DNA from: a virus
DNA length: 21,711 nt
Direction: 5' to 3' (one strand)
Virus record (IMG/VR): IMGVR_UViG_3300028388_000772
Span: 1-21,711 of that record
The position numbers were made by a program, and so were the translations under genes. How positions within the stretch are numbered: the first letter of the stretch is position 1; each line of letters begins with the position of its first letter. Of the stretch, positions 14,207 to 21,711 are shown piece after piece. Under the pieces are notes generated by a model, which saw only the letters and a list, made by a program, of their open reading frames with translations, had not been told where the DNA came from and ran no database searches.

Positions 14207-14217
14207 TAGGGTAAACT
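14207..14217 (+). promoter_or_regulatory. Promoter-like motif TANNSTAAAMT, copy 4
   Basis: TAGGGTAAACT ends four bases before the ATG at 14222. The nearby AGGAG (14201-14205) lies 16 bases from the ATG, too far for normal use. If this is a -10, the message would start at or next to the ATG. The short spacing makes this the least certain of the four copies as a promoter. Confidence 0.35.
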
Positions 14218-14221
14218 AACT

Positions 14222-14419
14222 ATGAACCGTTTTCGTAAACAATTTAGCGAAGTTCCCCAAGCGGGGGGCGGGTTTAACGCTTACGCTGCGGGTAAAAAAC
14301 ATTATGGATCTGGTCGGCCCATGCCGACGGTGGGTCGAGTAAAAAACAAGGTAGGTTACGGCGTTAGGGACGGCAAAGCCAACGCGAGGCGTGAAGCGAT
14401 GTTGAGGAGGCTTTCTTAA
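14222..14419 (+). CDS. Small basic Gly-rich protein
   Basis: This 65-residue protein is rich in Arg, Lys and Gly (MNRFRKQFS, GGGFNAYAAGKKHYGSGRP, NARREAMLRRLS). It looks partly disordered with a C-terminal amphipathic helix. No known domain. It is the first of four small genes joined by TAATG, so its stop is the next gene's start. The charge suggests nucleic-acid binding or binding to acidic virion proteins; this is inference. Confidence 0.7.
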   Translation: MNRFRKQFSEVPQAGGGFNAYAAGKKHYGSGRPMPTVGRVKNKVGYGVRDGKANARREAMLRRLS

Positions 14420-14598
14420 TGGCTAAGAAAGTGTGGGATACGAAAAATCCCAAGCCGAAGAGTGAACGTAAGTCTTTGTCGCCGTCTCAAAAATCTGAGG
14501 CTAAGTCTCGTGCGAAGGCTGCTGGTCGCCCGTATCCGAATCTTGTTGACAATATGGCTGCGGCTCGTGAGAAAGCTATGAGAAAGAGGGCTTCGTAA
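14419..14598 (+). CDS. Very small Lys/Arg-rich protein with RPYPNLVDNM motif
   Basis: This 59-residue protein starts on the A of the previous stop (TAATG at 14417-14421). The first 30 residues are Lys/Ser/Pro-rich (KNPKPKSERKSLSPSQK), followed by AKSRAKAAGRPYPNLVDNMAAAREKAMRKRAS. The RPYPNLVDNM core preceded by a SxxQKxxAKxRAKAAG helix recurs in small proteins of many phages, from memory. Function is unknown. The protein is strongly basic. Both ends are coupled by TAATG, so it is real despite its length. Confidence 0.7.
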   Translation: MAKKVWDTKNPKPKSERKSLSPSQKSEAKSRAKAAGRPYPNLVDNMAAAREKAMRKRAS

Positions 14599-14738
14599 TG
14601 CGTCGGGATTATGGAACGATGGGTAATCGGCTTGCCCCGCAACGTGATGACATGTCTGCCCGTAAAGACATGGAAGAAGAGCGTAAGCGTGCCCGACAGG
14701 ATGCGATGATGAAGCGCCTGTCGATTGGTGGTAAGTAA
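14598..14738 (+). CDS. Very small charged protein, 46 residues
   Basis: The ATG at 14598 shares its A with the preceding stop. The product reads MRRDYGTMGNRLAPQRDD, then a charged Met-rich helix (ARKDMEEERKRARQDAMMKRL) and ends SIGGK. The stop again overlaps the next ATG (14736-14740). It has a composition like the products of its neighbours. Evidence for it is the coupling, the intact frame and the use of the same CGT/GCG-type codons. No function can be given. Confidence 0.6.
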   Translation: MRRDYGTMGNRLAPQRDDMSARKDMEEERKRARQDAMMKRLSIGGK

Positions 14739-15070
14739 TGGATATGGATCGTACTTTTAGAACGCCTCCTCCTGAGATTGATAGGGATGAGCTTGCGTTT
14801 CGTATGGCGATGGCGAACATTGGTAAGCCGGATGCGTATATGGGTGATTTGCTTCCTGCTCCGCGTCAGATCGGTCAGTCTGTGACGCAGGGTGAGGATA
14901 TGCGTCGTGCTGAAATGGATGCTCAGTTGGATGCGATGATGCGTCGTATGCAGGAGCAGCGTGCTGGCCGTGAAATGCAAAATCAGGGGCCTGTTGATGT
15001 TCCGCAGAAGCCTGAGCCGAGGCGGGATGTGGCTGAGTTTTTGCGTGGTTTGATGGGTGGTGGTCGATAA
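14738..15070 (+). CDS. Met/Arg-rich hypothetical protein
   Basis: This 110-residue protein starts by TAATG coupling. It contains RTFRTPPPEIDRDELAFRMAMANIGKPDAY, a Met/Gln/Arg-rich helix (AEMDAQLDAMMRRMQEQRAGREMQ), a Pro-rich linker and a C-terminal helix DVAEFLRGLMGGGR. Such helix-plus-linker proteins in this position are often minor virion or ejection components. No motif is recognised. The stop overlaps the next ATG at 15070. Confidence 0.7.
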   Translation: MDMDRTFRTPPPEIDRDELAFRMAMANIGKPDAYMGDLLPAPRQIGQSVTQGEDMRRAEMDAQLDAMMRRMQEQRAGREMQNQGPVDVPQKPEPRRDVAEFLRGLMGGGR

Positions 15071-15846
15071 TGGCTAGGTTTTACGAACGACAAGTTCAAA
15101 GCAGTAAAGCTGTTAGGCCCCCATCTTCTTTCTCCCCTCCCAAGCCCCCACCAGCTCTTGTTCCCGGCCCTACAGGCACTGACCCTACAGGCTACTCTGC
15201 ACGAACTGGGGGCGCTGGAGCTAGTCGTGACCCTAGAGTTGGAGGCAGTGGTTTTGACTCTGGCGGAGGCGGTTCCGACTCTGGTGGGGGCGGAGGCCGT
15301 AGCGAAGAACGCTACTGGTACCAACCAGACTGGCGAGACAGTGCCTACAACCAACAACTCGCCGCTATTAACCGTGCCCTCTCAGACTTTGAAACCGAAC
15401 TCGGCCTACGCGGCGAACGTTACGGCACCGACTACATGGAAGGTGTCCGCAAACTCGGCTACCGGCCCGGCGAAGAATTCTCCGCAAACGTCGACATTTT
15501 CAGTCTTCCCGGTGTTGCCGAAACAGGTACATCAGGTGCTGCCGGACTCGCAGCAGCCCGCAGCGTTATGTCGCCCGACGAATCACCTATCCAACGGCTT
15601 GGTACCGCAGGTGGGCAATTTGATTACGAAGGCGAGTATGACCCGTTTACTGCAGCAGCCCGTGGAACACGGACTGCCCGTGACGAATTCGCTGGGCGCG
15701 GCATGCTCCGGTCTAGCGATTTCGCTAAATCATATGCCGACTTCCAGGATCGTTTGCAAGACCAACTGTCGTCGATGGAACGTGGACGGTCACGGTTTTA
15801 CGAGGATGCTGCAATGGATCTTGCTCAGCGTCGTAGTCGCCGGTGA
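15070..15846 (+). CDS. Virion protein candidate with Pro/Gly-rich N-terminus
   Basis: This 258-residue protein starts by TAATG coupling. Residues 1-75 are disordered and Pro/Gly/Ser-rich, with glycine runs (SGGGGSDSGGGGG). The remainder is helical with polar turns (YNQQLAAINRALSDFETELGLRGERYGTDYMEGVRKLGY, FAGRGMLRSSDFAKSYADFQDRLQDQLSSMERGRSRF, ending RRSRR). The region 15110-15700 uses C-ending codons far more than the genes on either side, then the usage returns. The helix-rich second half resembles a minor internal or ejection protein. Overlapping +2 frame openness is a shadow of this composition. Confidence 0.72.
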   Translation: MARFYERQVQSSKAVRPPSSFSPPKPPPALVPGPTGTDPTGYSARTGGAGASRDPRVGGSGFDSGGGGSDSGGGGGRSEERYWYQPDWRDSAYNQQLAAINRALSDFETELGLRGERYGTDYMEGVRKLGYRPGEEFSANVDIFSLPGVAETGTSGAAGLAAARSVMSPDESPIQRLGTAGGQFDYEGEYDPFTAAARGTRTARDEFAGRGMLRSSDFAKSYADFQDRLQDQLSSMERGRSRFYEDAAMDLAQRRSRR

Positions 15847-15861
15847 GTATAGGACTCGATA

Positions 15862-17163
15862 ATGACAATGGATCGTGGAATGAACCGGGTTCGTGTCCGG
15901 GGCGCTGGCGTGCCGATGAATGTGCCTCAAGACACTGAACAACCTCCCCCTACTAACCCGTACTACCCGTACCCTGGCGAGCGCCCCGACCAACCTTCAG
16001 AGCAGGCTTCTAGTTGGGATCCGGTGAGGGAACTTGCTGAGCGAATTGCTGGCGGTGCGAGGGAAGCTGTTAGTGGTTTTGGTGATACTGCTGTCGGACA
16101 GTTTTTGAGGAATGCTTCACCTCGCGGGCCAGAAGGCGCTAGGGAGCGGTTTAACGAAGATGTCCAAGGTTTGGGAGATCTTTTGGGACGCAGTTTTCAA
16201 AACATGCTTGCAGGTGCGGGCAGTGTTTTTAGCGACGGTCGGGAAGAAGGCAGCCCAGTTGTTGACTCTCCTTTTACTAGCAGCGATGCCGTCCAACAGT
16301 TGACGCAAGCAGGCCCAGCAGCCCCTTCGTTTGACGAAATGCTTGCACAGTACCAGTTTGATGCTTCGCCTTACGACAGGGCAGCTGACTACATGACAGA
16401 GCGGCGGGCAGCTCAAATGCGTGCCATTCAAGACATGTACAACCAGTATGCCGCTGAAACACAAGCTAACGTGGACCGTATTGGCGACATTTATGGTGGT
16501 GCCGAAGCGGGCATTGGTGAGACGTACGACAGTGCTACACAAGCTATTGCTGATGCGTATGCTTCGTCTCAGCAGCAAGCCGCCGACCAGATGGCTCGAC
16601 TAGGTATTGAAGAGGCAGCCCCAGCTGTTATGGATCCGATGGCTTTGTCGCAGGCTGAAACCCTGTCGGGGTTGGAAACTAACCGTGCGTCTGGTTTGGG
16701 TGCTACTCAGCGGTTTGGTGCAACGGCCGGTGGTTTTGCTTCCGACATGGCGACAGTTGCTCAGCAGCAGGCGTTGGAGAACCAGCGCAGTGCTACGGAT
16801 CAGCTGGTTGATCAGTTGTTTGAGTTGGAAATGCAGCGAGCCCAGGCTGAGCAAGCTTACGACCCGTATTCGCGGTTGTTGCAGGAGATGGAAGCTCGCA
16901 GTGCCTACGAACAAATGGTTAACCCACAGCCAGATCCAGCAGCAATGCAGGATCAGGCCGAGTTCTTGTATCGCCAGGAACAGGATGATATTGAAAACTT
17001 TAACCGCCGTGTCGACAGCTATCAGGAAAATCTTCCCGGAGAGATTGAAGAAAGCCAGCAAGCTGCGTACGAAGCTGCTATGCGGGACGCACAAACTGGT
17101 ATGTTTGGACCTAGGTTAAAAGCGGAGGCAGACGCCTATTTTGCGGGACAAGGTGCCCAATAG
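15862..17163 (+). CDS. Internal virion / ejection protein candidate
   Basis: This 433-residue protein has a disordered Pro-rich N-terminus (residues 1-50), then a helical region with Gly/Ala-rich segments (about 55-115), then a long Gln/Ala/Glu-rich helical part (about 165-410) that includes AAQMRAIQDMYNQYAAETQANVDRI-like helices and QQAADQMARLG. This composition matches internal ejection proteins of podovirus-type phages, which leave the head with the DNA and span the envelope. There is no lysozyme motif. The start at 15862 has AGGA about nine bases upstream; ATG 15868 is a second option two codons later. It precedes the giant ejection-type gene by 12 bases. Confidence 0.65.
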   Translation: MTMDRGMNRVRVRGAGVPMNVPQDTEQPPPTNPYYPYPGERPDQPSEQASSWDPVRELAERIAGGAREAVSGFGDTAVGQFLRNASPRGPEGARERFNEDVQGLGDLLGRSFQNMLAGAGSVFSDGREEGSPVVDSPFTSSDAVQQLTQAGPAAPSFDEMLAQYQFDASPYDRAADYMTERRAAQMRAIQDMYNQYAAETQANVDRIGDIYGGAEAGIGETYDSATQAIADAYASSQQQAADQMARLGIEEAAPAVMDPMALSQAETLSGLETNRASGLGATQRFGATAGGFASDMATVAQQQALENQRSATDQLVDQLFELEMQRAQAEQAYDPYSRLLQEMEARSAYEQMVNPQPDPAAMQDQAEFLYRQEQDDIENFNRRVDSYQENLPGEIEESQQAAYEAAMRDAQTGMFGPRLKAEADAYFAGQGAQ

Positions 17164-17175
17164 TAAGGAGTAAAG

Positions 17176-20100
17176 GTGGTTGAGAAACGTCAGGACGCCT
17201 TTACAGAATACGTAAAAAGCCGTCAAAATCAGACTGGCGATATTGGCGTTAGTTTTAGTCCTTATGCGGGCGGTGTAAGTGGTGGTGCTCAAAAACCGCA
17301 GGAACGCGGCTGGTTGGGCACTCTTGTCGATTTTCTTAATACTGGTGTATATGCGGGAACTACGCAACTTAACCGCATCATGGACATTCCACAGAATGTA
17401 GAAAAGATCCAGCAAAAAGCTGAGGCGGGCGACACTGGCGGAGCGGTTCTCGATTCGATTGCTACTGTTGGTGGTGTTATCCAAGCTCCGATTCGTGGTG
17501 CGACGACTCCTATTCGCCGCGTTCTTGGCCAAGAAATCCAAGAAGGCGAAGACGACACGTATGAAGCCATTATTGAACGCGGTGTCGATATGGCTAACGC
17601 TGGAAACCCTAACTACGTTGACGTGGAAGACAATGTAAATCGGTGGGGTAAAGCTGGTGTTGGTTTAGCTTTAGATATTGGTCTTGACCCGTTGACTTAT
17701 GCAACGTTTGGTGCGTTGGGTGCTGCAAAACTTGCCACTCGTGGTGGGGCTGCTGCAGCAAAAACGGCGGAAGAAATTGCTGAAAATGCTAACAAAATTC
17801 CGACACCTACTCAAGCGTTAGCTAAGGATCTGCCGGAAGCTGCCGCATTGCCGGAACTTGGGGCGGCACAGCGACTTAACATTCCTGGGACAGGCGTTCC
17901 TAAAGTCCCTGCAGACACTCCGCGGATCACCGCCAACGAGGGTGCCGACAACATGCCTGTCAACAACATTGCAGAAACGGTCGCTAAAGCCGCTGACGAC
18001 GATGTTCTCAATAGCCGCCGTGTCGAAGAAATCGCTAACGAGCAAGTTAGCAAAGCTGTCGATAGCAAAATTGTTCGAGACAATAAAGGCCAACAGATTA
18101 ACCTCCGCGGTGGCTTAGAAAGTTTCTTTAACTTCTTAAAGAAAGCGACACCTAAAGGTTCTGCATCGAAACTTACCGGCACGCTGGGTTCGTTTATTAA
18201 ATTGCTTGATGACGATATTGCCAAGATTGGTGGTTCGGTCCGTCTTGAAGAAGCAATCCCCGGCTATGTGGCGGAAACTATTGAGGGTGCTGCTGCAAAG
18301 ATTGCTCCGACAGTTGAAGGTGCTTTGCGTCAATACCAGCAGGTGCAGAAAGTTAACACTCCGGCTGCTCGGGCTATCCGCGAAGCTATTGAGACTCGTG
18401 TGTTGACACCGCTGCAGGCACGGTATAACAGCGCTGTGCAGGCGGGTAAGAATGTTACTGCGTTTGGTACTCCCCGCACCGCTCGGGATGCTGCTTTGCA
18501 AGCTTCTGAGGCGTCTGCTGCTGAGATGGTGGCAACGAACTTACGCCGTTTGACGGAGGGTTCGAGAGCCCGTGGTGTGGCGCTTATGGGTGAGGATTTG
18601 TTTAACGCCATTTCTAATATGCAGGCTAACGATCTTGCCCCGATTTTGGATGATCTTGATTTGTTGTTGCGTTCTGACGGTGTGGTAAAAGATATTGCGC
18701 CGTTGCTGCAGGGCGACGTGTCGTCTCAGTTCTTGAAACTGTTTGACATTGATAATGCGATGTATTCGGCGGCGAAGCTTGATGTTGCTAAGCGGTTGGA
18801 GGATGTCACTCAGGGAGCACCTAAGAGTACGCTAGACGAGGCTTTGGATGTTGCCGACGAATCAACGTTGGCTGCTGATGAGCTGTCTGACGCACTTGCA
18901 GCTTTTGGTATTGCACCCACTCGATTTAGTTTCTTGCGTAATGAACAAAACTTTGACGAAGTTGTATCAATGTATACGGCAGCTGTCGAGGAAGCAGCAA
19001 AAGCGGCAAAACTTAATTTTCTCGACGAAGGCTTGTTGAAAAAACGCGGCTATGTTTTTTGGACCGACAACGGTGTTCCCCGTACCGAAAACATTTTTGG
19101 TGAGGGTAAAGGTATTCTGCGCAATCAAATTTCTACGTATGGGCAGTTTAATTACATTCTTGCAGCAGCAAAGAAGATCCAAGAACGTTTCTTAAAAGCA
19201 CCGTTTACTAGCAAACTGTTTCCCGAGCAACGAGCTAGTTTGAAAGAAGCGTTGACTCTTGCGGCTATGCGCACAATGGAAAAAACACTTGAAGCTAAAG
19301 GTGTGCCAATCACAATGGACATGAAACTTGTCAAGGATGGCGCTTCTCAATTCCGTAATTTGCGTTTTAGCCGAGTGTACGACGAGTTGGCGAAAAACGA
19401 CAGGTTGCGCACGTCTTTGCGTTTCGCATTGTTTAACCCTAAAACTGGTCTGCCTTTCACTAAATTAATGGATGGTGTAATGACTGCCGTGTCTGGAGGC
19501 ACTAAGGACGAAGTGCTTGCAGTTCTGCGCTCTGTCGAAACCCGTAACGGTGTCCGCGTATTTGATCCGAAAACGGGTAAAACGAGCTACCAAACAGGGA
19601 AAACTATTCCCAACTTTTTCTCTGATCCTAAAGCGACAGCAAAGTTTGGTCGGACCTCCTTTAACTCAGGCAAAGTAAGCGACGACATTGCCCAAGCAAT
19701 TGTCGATAGCCGAGCAGCTTTTGACGACATTTCTGAGATTTACGCCAAAGAGTACCGTACTCGCGGAATGGCTGAAGCCGAAGCCGTATCAGCAACTGTT
19801 GGCGAAATCGTTATGAAGATGCTGAACGACCCCACTAAAGTTGCACAAACTGGTCTCGCTATTGCAAAGTCTGGCCGCATGGTGGGCGACACGGTAGAAA
19901 CTATCGGTGACATGACTAACCTGGGCATGGTGCTAGGCAATGCTCGGGTCCAAGCTAGCCTCGGCACAAACTTTAAAGGCAGTGCAGAAGCAATGGTTGA
20001 TACTGCGGAAGCGGTGGCTAAACGTGATCCTGAGGCTGTGTCGAAAGCGCAGACGAAAGCTAACGAGCTTGACGATGAAATTGTGCAGGGTGCAGATCAA

Positions 20101-21711
20101 GCAGCTAAGCAGGCTGTGGAAGACGTGTTAGCTGGCCGTGTGACTGTGCAGAACCAAAAGCTAGTTGATGAAGTTGTGGGCGAGGCGGTTGATCACGCAA
20201 ACGACGCATATAAAGCATGGACAACTCGTGGCTACGCCAGTATTAAAGCAGGCATTGCTCGGGCCTTGAACCCACTTAACAAATTCTTTAATGTTAACCG
20301 TGGCATGAATGCGGACAACCTGCTGTACGTGTCTCAAATGTTTAGAGGCCAAGAAAATCTACACCACGCTTTTCACAAAGAGTTGTTTGAACCAATTAAC
20401 CGGCTCGGCAAAAAATACAATGGTTACGTTGACGACAGCACCACAATTTTGCAGGCAGCCTGGAATGCGATTCGTGGTGGCTATCAAGCTCCCGGTGTTG
20501 CGGGCCAAGCACAAAAAGAGCTAACACCGTTTGTCGGTAAATTCTTTAACTTGGACGGTGATCCGGCTAACTCTCTTATGGGTGCCGCAATTATCCGCGG
20601 CGGTGGAAACTTGGATCGCATTAACCAAGTAATGGCAAGCAAGCGTGTGCTTGAAACGACAGCAGATAGTGTGCCTTTAACACCCGACGAGTATTTTGAT
20701 TTGGGCAAAATTGTCGAGGAACTTGGACCCAGTGCAAGCGCTCAAGACATTACACGAGCTTTGGGTGAACAGTGGAAGACGTGGGATGTCCGCGACCCCG
20801 TATTGTTTTTGGATCGCATGACTCGTGCAACAACGCAGATTATTGGCGAAGTTGGGTACGTTAGCAAGATGCTGGATGTTTCCCAAACATTGGGTCTTGC
20901 GAGCAAAACTCCTAGAAAAGGTTTTGTTAAATTACAGCCTGAAACTAATGTCACCCTGTCGGCTCACATCAGCGGCGAATGGTTTGTTGATCCCGAAGTG
21001 GCCGAAGCTTTTACTAACTTAAGTAAGCATATGGATGAAATTGGCCGCACAGGCGTATCAAAGATTGAGCGTCAAATTGACGAATTTACTGACGCCTTCA
21101 AATATGGTGCTACGCAGGCTCGGCTTGGCCACCACACCCGTAACTTTGCGGGTGGTTTGTCAATGACGGGTATGGCTCAAGGTATTAAACATTTTGACAA
21201 GGCGTTTAAAGAATCGTTAAAAATTACACCTAAAGCTAGCAACATTCAGTTGACTGATCGTATAGGTACTCAAGCTATCCAGGATGTTGACTATCTTGCA
21301 ATGCTGACGCGGCTTGACGAGCCTTTGCGTCGTACAGTAAATAATGCTGACGAATCTGCTCGGGTTGTTCACAAAGGGTCAAAACGCAGCATTACTGAGG
21401 GTGAGTTGGTTGATGCTATTGCTCGTTACGGTATTGACCCGCCAGTTGCTGCTGCTGAATCGTTTGCCACGTTAGGTACGGCACAGGGTCGAGTAGGTCG
21501 TTACACTCAAAAACTTTTGACTTTTGCCAGCATTGGTTTGGCTTCTCGGGGTGGGCGATTTGAAAAGTTTTGGACGGGGCTTTCGCAAGCACAAGACCAC
21601 ACGAACCGTAATCACATGTTTATTCAATATGTGATGCAAGCTGTTGATGGCCAAAAAATGTCTAGGGGTATTGGTAAAACAGTTAAATTTGATTTCAGTA
21701 AAGATGACGTG
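17176..21711 (+). CDS. Giant ejection-type virion protein, 3' end beyond the window
   Basis: The GTG at 17176 follows AAGGAG at 17165-17170. The frame stays open for all 1512 codons to the window end, with no stop. The N-terminus has GWLGTLVDFLNTGVYAG (residues 45-61) and then ALDIGLDPLTYATFGA (about 165-180). Patterns of this type, a short amphipathic L-x-D-x-L-x-x-G helix and an LDPxTY stretch, recur at the start of very large phage internal proteins. Most of the rest is helical with Ala/Lys/Asp/Glu bias. Residues 1318-1327 read GHHTRNFAGG, resembling the FHxRNxxGN element of such proteins, and the last residues visible are FDFSKDDV, which in comparable proteins precedes a PFYTW-like motif. 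No lysozyme, polymerase or nuclease motif is recognised. It likely enters the host cell wall with the DNA; the end and any extra domains lie outside. Confidence 0.75.
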   Translation, partial: MVEKRQDAFTEYVKSRQNQTGDIGVSFSPYAGGVSGGAQKPQERGWLGTLVDFLNTGVYAGTTQLNRIMDIPQNVEKIQQKAEAGDTGGAVLDSIATVGGVIQAPIRGATTPIRRVLGQEIQEGEDDTYEAIIERGVDMANAGNPNYVDVEDNVNRWGKAGVGLALDIGLDPLTYATFGALGAAKLATRGGAAAAKTAEEIAENANKIPTPTQALAKDLPEAAALPELGAAQRLNIPGTGVPKVPADTPRITANEGADNMPVNNIAETVAKAADDDVLNSRRVEEIANEQVSKAVDSKIVRDNKGQQINLRGGLESFFNFLKKATPKGSASKLTGTLGSFIKLLDDDIAKIGGSVRLEEAIPGYVAETIEGAAAKIAPTVEGALRQYQQVQKVNTPAARAIREAIETRVLTPLQARYNSAVQAGKNVTAFGTPRTARDAALQASEASAAEMVATNLRRLTEGSRARGVALMGEDLFNAISNMQANDLAPILDDLDLLLRSDGVVKDIAPLLQGDVSSQFLKLFDIDNAMYSAAKLDVAKRLEDVTQGAPKSTLDEALDVADESTLAADELSDALAAFGIAPTRFSFLRNEQNFDEVVSMYTAAVEEAAKAAKLNFLDEGLLKKRGYVFWTDNGVPRTENIFGEGKGILRNQISTYGQFNYILAAAKKIQERFLKAPFTSKLFPEQRASLKEALTLAAMRTMEKTLEAKGVPITMDMKLVKDGASQFRNLRFSRVYDELAKNDRLRTSLRFALFNPKTGLPFTKLMDGVMTAVSGGTKDEVLAVLRSVETRNGVRVFDPKTGKTSYQTGKTIPNFFSDPKATAKFGRTSFNSGKVSDDIAQAIVDSRAAFDDISEIYAKEYRTRGMAEAEAVSATVGEIVMKMLNDPTKVAQTGLAIAKSGRMVGDTVETIGDMTNLGMVLGNARVQASLGTNFKGSAEAMVDTAEAVAKRDPEAVSKAQTKANELDDEIVQGADQAAKQAVEDVLAGRVTVQNQKLVDEVVGEAVDHANDAYKAWTTRGYASIKAGIARALNPLNKFFNVNRGMNADNLLYVSQMFRGQENLHHAFHKELFEPINRLGKKYNGYVDDSTTILQAAWNAIRGGYQAPGVAGQAQKELTPFVGKFFNLDGDPANSLMGAAIIRGGGNLDRINQVMASKRVLETTADSVPLTPDEYFDLGKIVEELGPSASAQDITRALGEQWKTWDVRDPVLFLDRMTRATTQIIGEVGYVSKMLDVSQTLGLASKTPRKGFVKLQPETNVTLSAHISGEWFVDPEVAEAFTNLSKHMDEIGRTGVSKIERQIDEFTDAFKYGATQARLGHHTRNFAGGLSMTGMAQGIKHFDKAFKESLKITPKASNIQLTDRIGTQAIQDVDYLAMLTRLDEPLRRTVNNADESARVVHKGSKRSITEGELVDAIARYGIDPPVAAAESFATLGTAQGRVGRYTQKLLTFASIGLASRGGRFEKFWTGLSQAQDHTNRNHMFIQYVMQAVDGQKMSRGIGKTVKFDFSKDDV

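Noticed and set aside
15158-15862. A 234-codon open frame in +2 over the 15070 gene
   Set aside because: The product is Leu/Thr/Ser-rich with no recognisable structure, and the overlapping frame has the coupled start and coherent helices. The openness follows from the C-rich codon patch.
1-21711. tRNA genes, CRISPR arrays, insertion sequences, integrase or attachment sites
   Set aside because: The genes are nearly contiguous and the gaps are too short for these; no cloverleaf, spaced repeat, transposase or recombinase motif was seen.

Overview
The window is part of a tailed double-stranded DNA phage genome. Nearly every gene reads on the + strand, and the order is that of a virion and lysis module: tail-fibre-like end, lysis cassette, packaging, portal, scaffold, capsid, head-tail connector, tail accessory proteins, ejection proteins. 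There is no tail tape measure and no major tail tube protein. A tail-tubular-A-like adaptor is followed by a P22 gp10-like hub protein and then by large disordered or coiled-coil ejection proteins, so a short-tailed (podovirus-type) particle is the best reading. The style resembles uncultured aquatic phages. The host cannot be named. The two-helix holin beginning with a WWTAERRAW-type motif resembles holins of actinobacterial phages, which is only a hint.

Left part, 1-2390. A metallophosphoesterase fragment carrying the GNHE motif runs in frame into a glycine-rich fibre-type C-terminus. A small conserved phage protein, an M23 peptidase endolysin and three small membrane proteins (holin or accessory candidates) follow, joined by short overlaps. 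A strong bidirectional terminator (2358-2387) closes the unit.

Middle, 2391-10366. A 25-residue antisense ORF with three cysteines converges on the terminator. A DEDDy exonuclease with a C-terminal zinc ribbon, a small HTH-less protein and the large terminase come next. Two extensively overlapping small genes lead into the portal gene. After a short promoter-like gap come the scaffold and the HK97-fold capsid genes. A 13-bp hairpin terminator follows the capsid gene.

Right part, 10434-21711. Two virion display proteins share the same N-terminal module but carry different C-terminal domains (beta-rich and collagen-like). Then come a conserved unknown protein, the adaptor, the gp10-like hub, four small genes coupled by TAATG overlaps, two disordered internal-protein candidates and a giant ejection-type protein that runs off the window end.

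The most notable non-coding pattern is an 11-base motif, TANNSTAAAMT, found once in each of four of the few real intergenic gaps (2479, 8195, 11507, 14207). It looks like a phage-specific promoter -10 element. No tRNA, CRISPR, insertion sequence, integrase or attachment site was seen, and no gene-free stretch exceeds 300 bases.
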